Source: Amorphochlora amoebiformis
Taxonomy: Eukaryota > Cercozoa > Chlorarachniophyceae
Length of the DNA: 64,000 nt
Reading direction: 5' to 3'
Assembly (NCBI GenBank): GCA_054601695.1
Contig: BAAHQB010000032.1
Location: forward strand, 372,001 to 436,000
Shown here: positions 1-64,000 of the stretch, piece after piece
Layout of the letters: every line of letters starts with the position of its first letter
How positions within the stretch are numbered: the first letter of the stretch is position 1
Program-made: the position numbers and the translations under genes
The notes under the pieces: generated by a model
The model's database searches: none
Seen by the model: only the letters and a program-made list of their open reading frames with translations
Told to the model about the DNA's origin: nothing

Positions 1-175
1 ATATGTGTGTGTATATATATATACTATGTGTTTATGTATACAATGTATATGTATGTATTATTTATTATATATATATATATATACATATATAAGCCAATTA
101 CGTATGATATACATGTTAACATATGTACATATATATATATATTTTTTTTAACATGATATATACAAATAAACATGA

Positions 176-209
<34 letters not shown>

Positions 210-222
210 TGTATGTATGTAG

Positions 223-20995
<20,773 letters not shown>

Positions 20996-22595
20996 TCCTC
21001 CACATGACAACGTCATCAATCAATCAATATTCATCAGTAGTATGTATATACTAGTAAAGTACTAGTCTAGAAGTAGGACGAATGAATGCCGAGTCATGAT
21101 GCATGAGTGTATAATACACTAAGTTATGAGTAAAACCTATGATCAAAGGTTACGATTCAATAGTTGCGGTCATGCATGACCCAGACCTGATACGTGTACG
21201 ACCTTTATTTAGCTCGGGAGTTAGTATAATCACACGAGTCGGAGCAATACATAGTTCAATTTCTATTTATTGTCAATTTATACTTGCGGACGCCATGTTA
21301 CGCGGAGCGGACGTTAGGGAGAGATTGAGAAGTAATAATTATTTAGATAACTTGGATGACTATAGCTACACATTGGTTGCTGGAATCCTGGATCCTGGAG
21401 CCCAGAAGCTATCTATAGGGTGACTATCCTGGGGGTCCCAGAAGGGGTCCTGTGGGGAGCCAAGCGGGTGCCCAGATATACTACAAATGTATCTCATCCC
21501 AGCAAGTGATATGCATTGATATTGTGTATAATTGTGAATCTCCAACACTCCTACACAATGCAGTAAACAACACACTCTAAAGGATGTTGTTGAAATATAG
21601 TACGTACGTATAGTATCAGTATGTTAATAGATACGTACGTACGGCCTAGATGGTGTGTACGTGTTGTACTACAAATGTATCTAATCCCAGCAAGTGATAT
21701 GCATTGATAGTGTATAATTGTGAATCTCCAACACTCCTACCCAATACAGTAAAGAACACACTGTAAAGGATGTTGTAGAAATATAGTACGTAGGAGTCAT
21801 AAAGCACGTAAGTAGTTGTATCAGTATGTCAATAGATACGTACGTATGGCCTAGATGGTGTGTACGCATTAAGTCCAGTAAGTACGCATGTTGTCATGTT
21901 TGTGCCGCAAATTGTGCGTATATTGTCAAGTTTGATACGTATGTAAGTAAATATGGTGAGTACACAAGATACGCACCTTAATCTTCTAGGTATGTGTGGT
22001 CTGTACGTGTTAAGTACGCATGTGCGTTTTGATACGTATGGAAGTAAATATGGTGAGTACACTTATCTACGAGAGCAAGGAGAAAATGTTGATTACCTCT
22101 TACACAAAACCTTCTACGCATTAAGGTTAAGAGTACAAGAAGTATCATCAAAAGGATCCGAATGATTACACCTACTAACATTGAATATGACTTAAGCAAG
22201 CATACCCAACCAAACAACGAACAAAGCCCCGGGGCCCCCATACAAAGATTCCTAACAAACTCTATCCATAGTCTATTCAAAACACTCAAATACCTCGAAT
22301 TACGATAACTTCGGATACGTCCACAGATTTTATGAGATCGTGTATTATTGTGAATCTTCCAACATAAAATATACTAGATATAGTCTAGGTATTGTATTGC
22401 ACACCCTCACCAAGTTCGACTGTACATTTCAGCTTTATAAATTCAACTTAATTGGCGTCGTTGCCGCCGAAATTCTAGAAATATATCGCACGAATCTTGC
22501 AACTTTTCATTTTCAGACGCAGAAGATTCATCGATGGCTAGATATAGATCGATCCAGTATATCTCTAAAGACCAGATTCAGTAGATTATTGTCTA
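20996..22595. other. Convergent intergenic region with ~190-bp direct repeat
   Basis: This lies between the stop of the SNF2-glycosylase gene and the stop of the reverse-strand gene at 22596. It has ordinary composition without long TA runs. Bases 21480-21650 and 21668-21862 are direct copies (shared start CTACAAATGTATCT), with ACGTACGT-type words around them; ATTGTGAATCT recurs again near 22345. A 94-codon frame at 21139-21423 and a 117-codon frame to 22693 are open but resemble nothing I know. The second one overlaps the reverse-strand exon 22596-22685. Confidence 0.6.
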
Positions 22596-26270
<3,675 letters not shown>

Positions 26271-26709
26271 ATCTAGAACAACACAATACCCGGAGTAACG
26301 TTTTTGAGTATACTCTTTGTAGTTCTCATCATTGCCATAATGCTGCCGTTTGAACGTATCCCCCTCTCTCGAAGTAGCCCGAGAGAAAGGAGAGGACCTA
26401 CGTGTGAATACTGGGTTAGGTTGTGCTGTTGGAAAGAGATTTCGGGTTGGATAGGGGCCGGAAGATACTCCTTATCCCCACTCTCGTTTGATCAAACCTG
26501 CACAATTTTACAGTGTTTGATCCAAGCCCTTATGTGCGTAATGAAGACACCAACCGTCACGTGGAACACGTCCATGCTAATGCATACATCCGCACATGAA
26601 GTTTCATACACATCTCCAAATCTCCCCCATCGTACGCTTCCACTATTACCTTACCCTCATATTGACAACCGAATTATGAAAGATCTGGGAGCTCATCGGC
26701 GTGTACACG
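26271..26709. other. Spacer between two reverse-strand genes
   Basis: This lies between the 3' end of the J-protein gene and the start codon at 26270, so it should hold the promoter and 5' leader of the downstream gene. A long forward frame (26304-26912) runs through it into the J-protein exons. I treat that frame as antisense noise. Confidence 0.5.
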
Positions 26710-27210
26710 CTAAAATGCGTACCCGTAGCGCTGGCGTCGAAAGGGTCTGTGTTGGTAATTGGGCATGCTGTCGTACTCGCGACGAGACTGAACATCTTTC
26801 AGCTAAGTTAAAAAAAATCAGAGAAGCAGGAATAATCCTTTTTCGATGCGTTATAAGCCAACTCGACCTGGTTGTAAGCAGCGCATATCTCCTTGAACTT
26901 CTTCTCACCTAGAGAGGGGTCACAGGAGTCAAAATAGTCCGAACAACCAATTACATCACAAATTCCTAATTGGTGCATCTTGTATCATGTGTTTATCGGC
27001 GTACATAGTTTATACGCCTGGAAACGCTATCGGCTGACGGGCACTCAGAAGACAAATTTTTCCGGATACTTTCGGCATACCTTCCGCTTTCTTTGATTCA
27101 GGGAGAGAGTCTGGATGCCACTTTTTTGCTAGATTTCTGTAAGCGTGCCTTACTTCTGCATTGCTGGCCATCGGACTGATCCCCAGCGTGGTGTAATGGG
27201 AAGATGCCAT
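26710..27210 (-). CDS. J-domain-only co-chaperone, complete, 3 exons
   Basis: Reverse-strand exons: 27210-27081, 26908-26868 and 26802-26710 (TAG at 26712-26710), phases 1 and 0, 87 residues. The protein starts [20 protein letters not shown], continues [20 protein letters not shown], then [14 protein letters not shown], then [13 protein letters not shown]. These are helices I-IV of a J domain, with the HPD tripeptide that stimulates Hsp70 ATPase and the closing 'RReYD'. There is no Gly/Phe region, zinc finger or membrane segment; the tail is a short Arg/Tyr-rich end ([12 protein letters not shown]). Such proteins recruit an Hsp70 to a particular client or place, which the sequence does not reveal. 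An in-frame read-through of exon 1 past its gtatgc donor would destroy helix III, so the splicing is well supported. Further 3' exons (one candidate at 26709-26655) are possible. Confidence 0.88.
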
Positions 27211-27294
27211 GGTTGGTGGCAGCCACAGTACGGCACGTGTCTTAATTCTACTTTTTCGGCGTCTGAAAATAAAAAAACGCCGGTAGACTTCACA
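27211..27294. promoter_or_regulatory. Short divergent intergenic region, likely bidirectional promoter
   Basis: Only ~84 bases separate the J-protein ATG (reverse, 27210) from the first plausible ATG of the histone gene (forward, 27295). Shared promoter elements are inferred from spacing alone; I see no clear TATA box. Confidence 0.5.
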
Positions 27295-27882
27295 ATGGCG
27301 GGGTTGTTGGGGCGGCAACATGCGGCAGGGTGTCGCAGGAAGGGGAGCCGACGGATCATAGGGGTTTTGGGCGTGCTTATGTTTGCTCTAGCCATAAGCA
27401 GCCTGAGTTTTCAGAGGAGTAAAACCTCAAGTCGAGACCTGGGCGCCCCAAAAAAGCCTCCGCCCAGGAAGGCCCCAGCTAGTGGCAAGTCTACAGCACC
27501 GGGAGGAAAATCAGGGGGAAAGGCTTTCAAAGGAGCGTCCAAGATGCCGAAGAGGCCCCTGTCGGTCACCAAGACCATGAAGAAACCTCATCGATATCGT
27601 CCGGGGACGGTCGCCATCCGGGAAATTAGAAAGTTTCAAAAGTCGACAGACCTGCTGATTCGCAAGCTTCCGTTCCAGCGGCTGGTTCGCGAAATATCCC
27701 AGGAGATGAAGACCGAGCTCAGATTTCAGAGTTCGTCGGTTCGTGCTCTGCAGGAGTCTGCGGAGGCTTACCTCGTGAGTCTCTTCGAGGACTGCAATTT
27801 GTGTGCCCTCCACGCAAAACGCGTCACCATCATGCCCAAGGACATGTATCTGGCTCGTCGGATTCGTGGAGAAGGGTCTTAA
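27295..27882 (+). CDS. Histone H3 variant with atypical N-terminal tail
   Basis: The frame ends at TAA 27880-27882. The last ~95 residues are an H3 fold: [32 protein letters not shown], then [11 protein letters not shown] and [10 protein letters not shown]. Loop 1 has canonical length. Changes from canonical H3 include Asp-Phe to Glu-Met before KT(E/D)LRFQSS, and Cys to Ala in the 'A-C-EAYLV' helix. The tail is different: no ARTKQTARKS or ARKSAP, but Lys/Pro/Gly-rich chains ([16 protein letters not shown]) and an extra stretch before KKPHRYRPG. From ATG 27295 the product is 195 residues, far longer than the usual 136, and its first 45 include a hydrophobic run ([17 protein letters not shown]) unlike any histone. 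The true start may be later, or an intron may end at tttcag 27413 before RSKTSSRD. It has no TA-filled intron. It is nucleosomal and in the nucleus; it could be a replacement or specialised H3. Confidence 0.9.
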   Translation: MAGLLGRQHAAGCRRKGSRRIIGVLGVLMFALAISSLSFQRSKTSSRDLGAPKKPPPRKAPASGKSTAPGGKSGGKAFKGASKMPKRPLSVTKTMKKPHRYRPGTVAIREIRKFQKSTDLLIRKLPFQRLVREISQEMKTELRFQSSSVRALQESAEAYLVSLFEDCNLCALHAKRVTIMPKDMYLARRIRGEGS

Positions 27883-28372
27883 AATAGTGTAGAGTCAGAA
27901 TAGGCACTCCGTTACCCATGAGCTCCGTCGACATTCACATCATCATTCGGTACCCTCCCCAACTTGCATCGATATCGCCAGTGCCGCACGACGGTTAATT
28001 TAATCAGCGATCAATATAATTTTTAAATCTCGATATTATTCACAGATGTTGAGATGTATCTACTAGATCTAGAGACCGTAGAGACATCATCTAGGCTATG
28101 ATCTAGCTAGATGATGCAAATATCTGCTTCTCATGTGCTACCATTGGCTGGCTACTGGTACTAGGCTGCTAACTATAATGATTATATGTATGCATGGCCA
28201 CGCCACCGTATATCTCTAGATCTCAGTAGTGCCGCTACATGTACCAGATGTACTACTTCCAGATATTCTACTATAACAACTTATTAACAAGAGAGACAAA
28301 GCATTCTAGCTGTATATTATTTCTAGTATCGATGTGCGATATCTGGCAGCTAGGATTAACCAAATTTAAAGT
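27883..28372. other. Convergent intergenic region with inverted repeat
   Basis: This is the space between the H3 stop and the UTP20 stop. CATCATCTAG (28085-28094) and CTAGATGATG (28107-28116) form a perfect 10-bp inverted repeat with a 12-base loop. I see no open gene or RNA. Confidence 0.6.
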
Positions 28373-63858
<35,486 letters not shown>

Positions 63859-63906
63859 CTGCAACAACAACCAAGATAGCATATATATATATATACAACC
63901 AAGATA

Positions 63907-63967
<61 letters not shown>

Positions 63968-64000
63968 ATATATGCACAGACGCATAATTGAACATTCACT

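Noticed and set aside
26304-26912. 202-codon forward frame with a hydrophobic start and a weak Sec63-like look
   Set aside because: It is antisense to the J-protein exons 26710-26802 and 26868-26908, whose frame, splice sites and J-domain motifs are far stronger.

Overview
The window is nuclear DNA from an intron-rich eukaryote, probably a protist. About nine tenths of it is intron: long (TA)n runs, other microsatellites, minisatellites and degenerate TTAGGG/CCCTAA tracts. Coding sequence shows up as islands of 15-420 bases of ordinary composition, bounded by AG on the 5' side and GT (rarely GC) on the 3' side. I joined these islands by hand, requiring an open frame and matching intron phase at nearly every junction. 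The organism cannot be named from this; telomere-like TTAGGG, histone H3, UTP20 and spliceosomal introns show only that it is eukaryotic.

Layout. (1) 1-20995, + strand: 26 exons (1,959 coding bases, an exact multiple of 3) of a gene that begins before the window. Its first half is a SNF2-family helicase. After a basic linker, the second half is a complete AlkA-type (HhH-GPD) 3-methyladenine DNA glycosylase. This looks like a fused chromatin-remodeller/base-excision-repair protein and is the most novel item here. (2) 20996-22595: intergenic, with a 190-base direct repeat. (3) 22596-26270, - strand: a complete seven-exon gene for a 135-residue protein with one membrane segment, family unknown. 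(4) 26710-27210, - strand: a complete three-exon J-domain-only protein of 87 residues. (5) 27295-27882, + strand, divergent from (4): a histone H3 variant with a well-conserved fold and an atypical tail. (6) 28373-63858, - strand: at least 63 small exons of UTP20, a nucleolar small-subunit-processome protein. Its C terminus is at 28373 and its N-terminal part lies beyond the right edge.

A second theme is how the introns are built. In at least ten places the end of an exon with its splice donor, or an acceptor with the start of an exon, has been duplicated or tandemly amplified into the neighbouring intron. Some minisatellites here are therefore arrays of decoy splice sites.

The Tyr/Ile-rich reading frames found everywhere in the TA runs, and the Ser/Leu- or Arg/Glu-rich frames in the CT/GA tracts, are not genes. 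I saw no rRNA, tRNA, CRISPR array or intact transposon. All stretches over 300 bases inside genes 1, 3 and 6 are introns holding TA runs and the repeats listed; I see nothing else in them.
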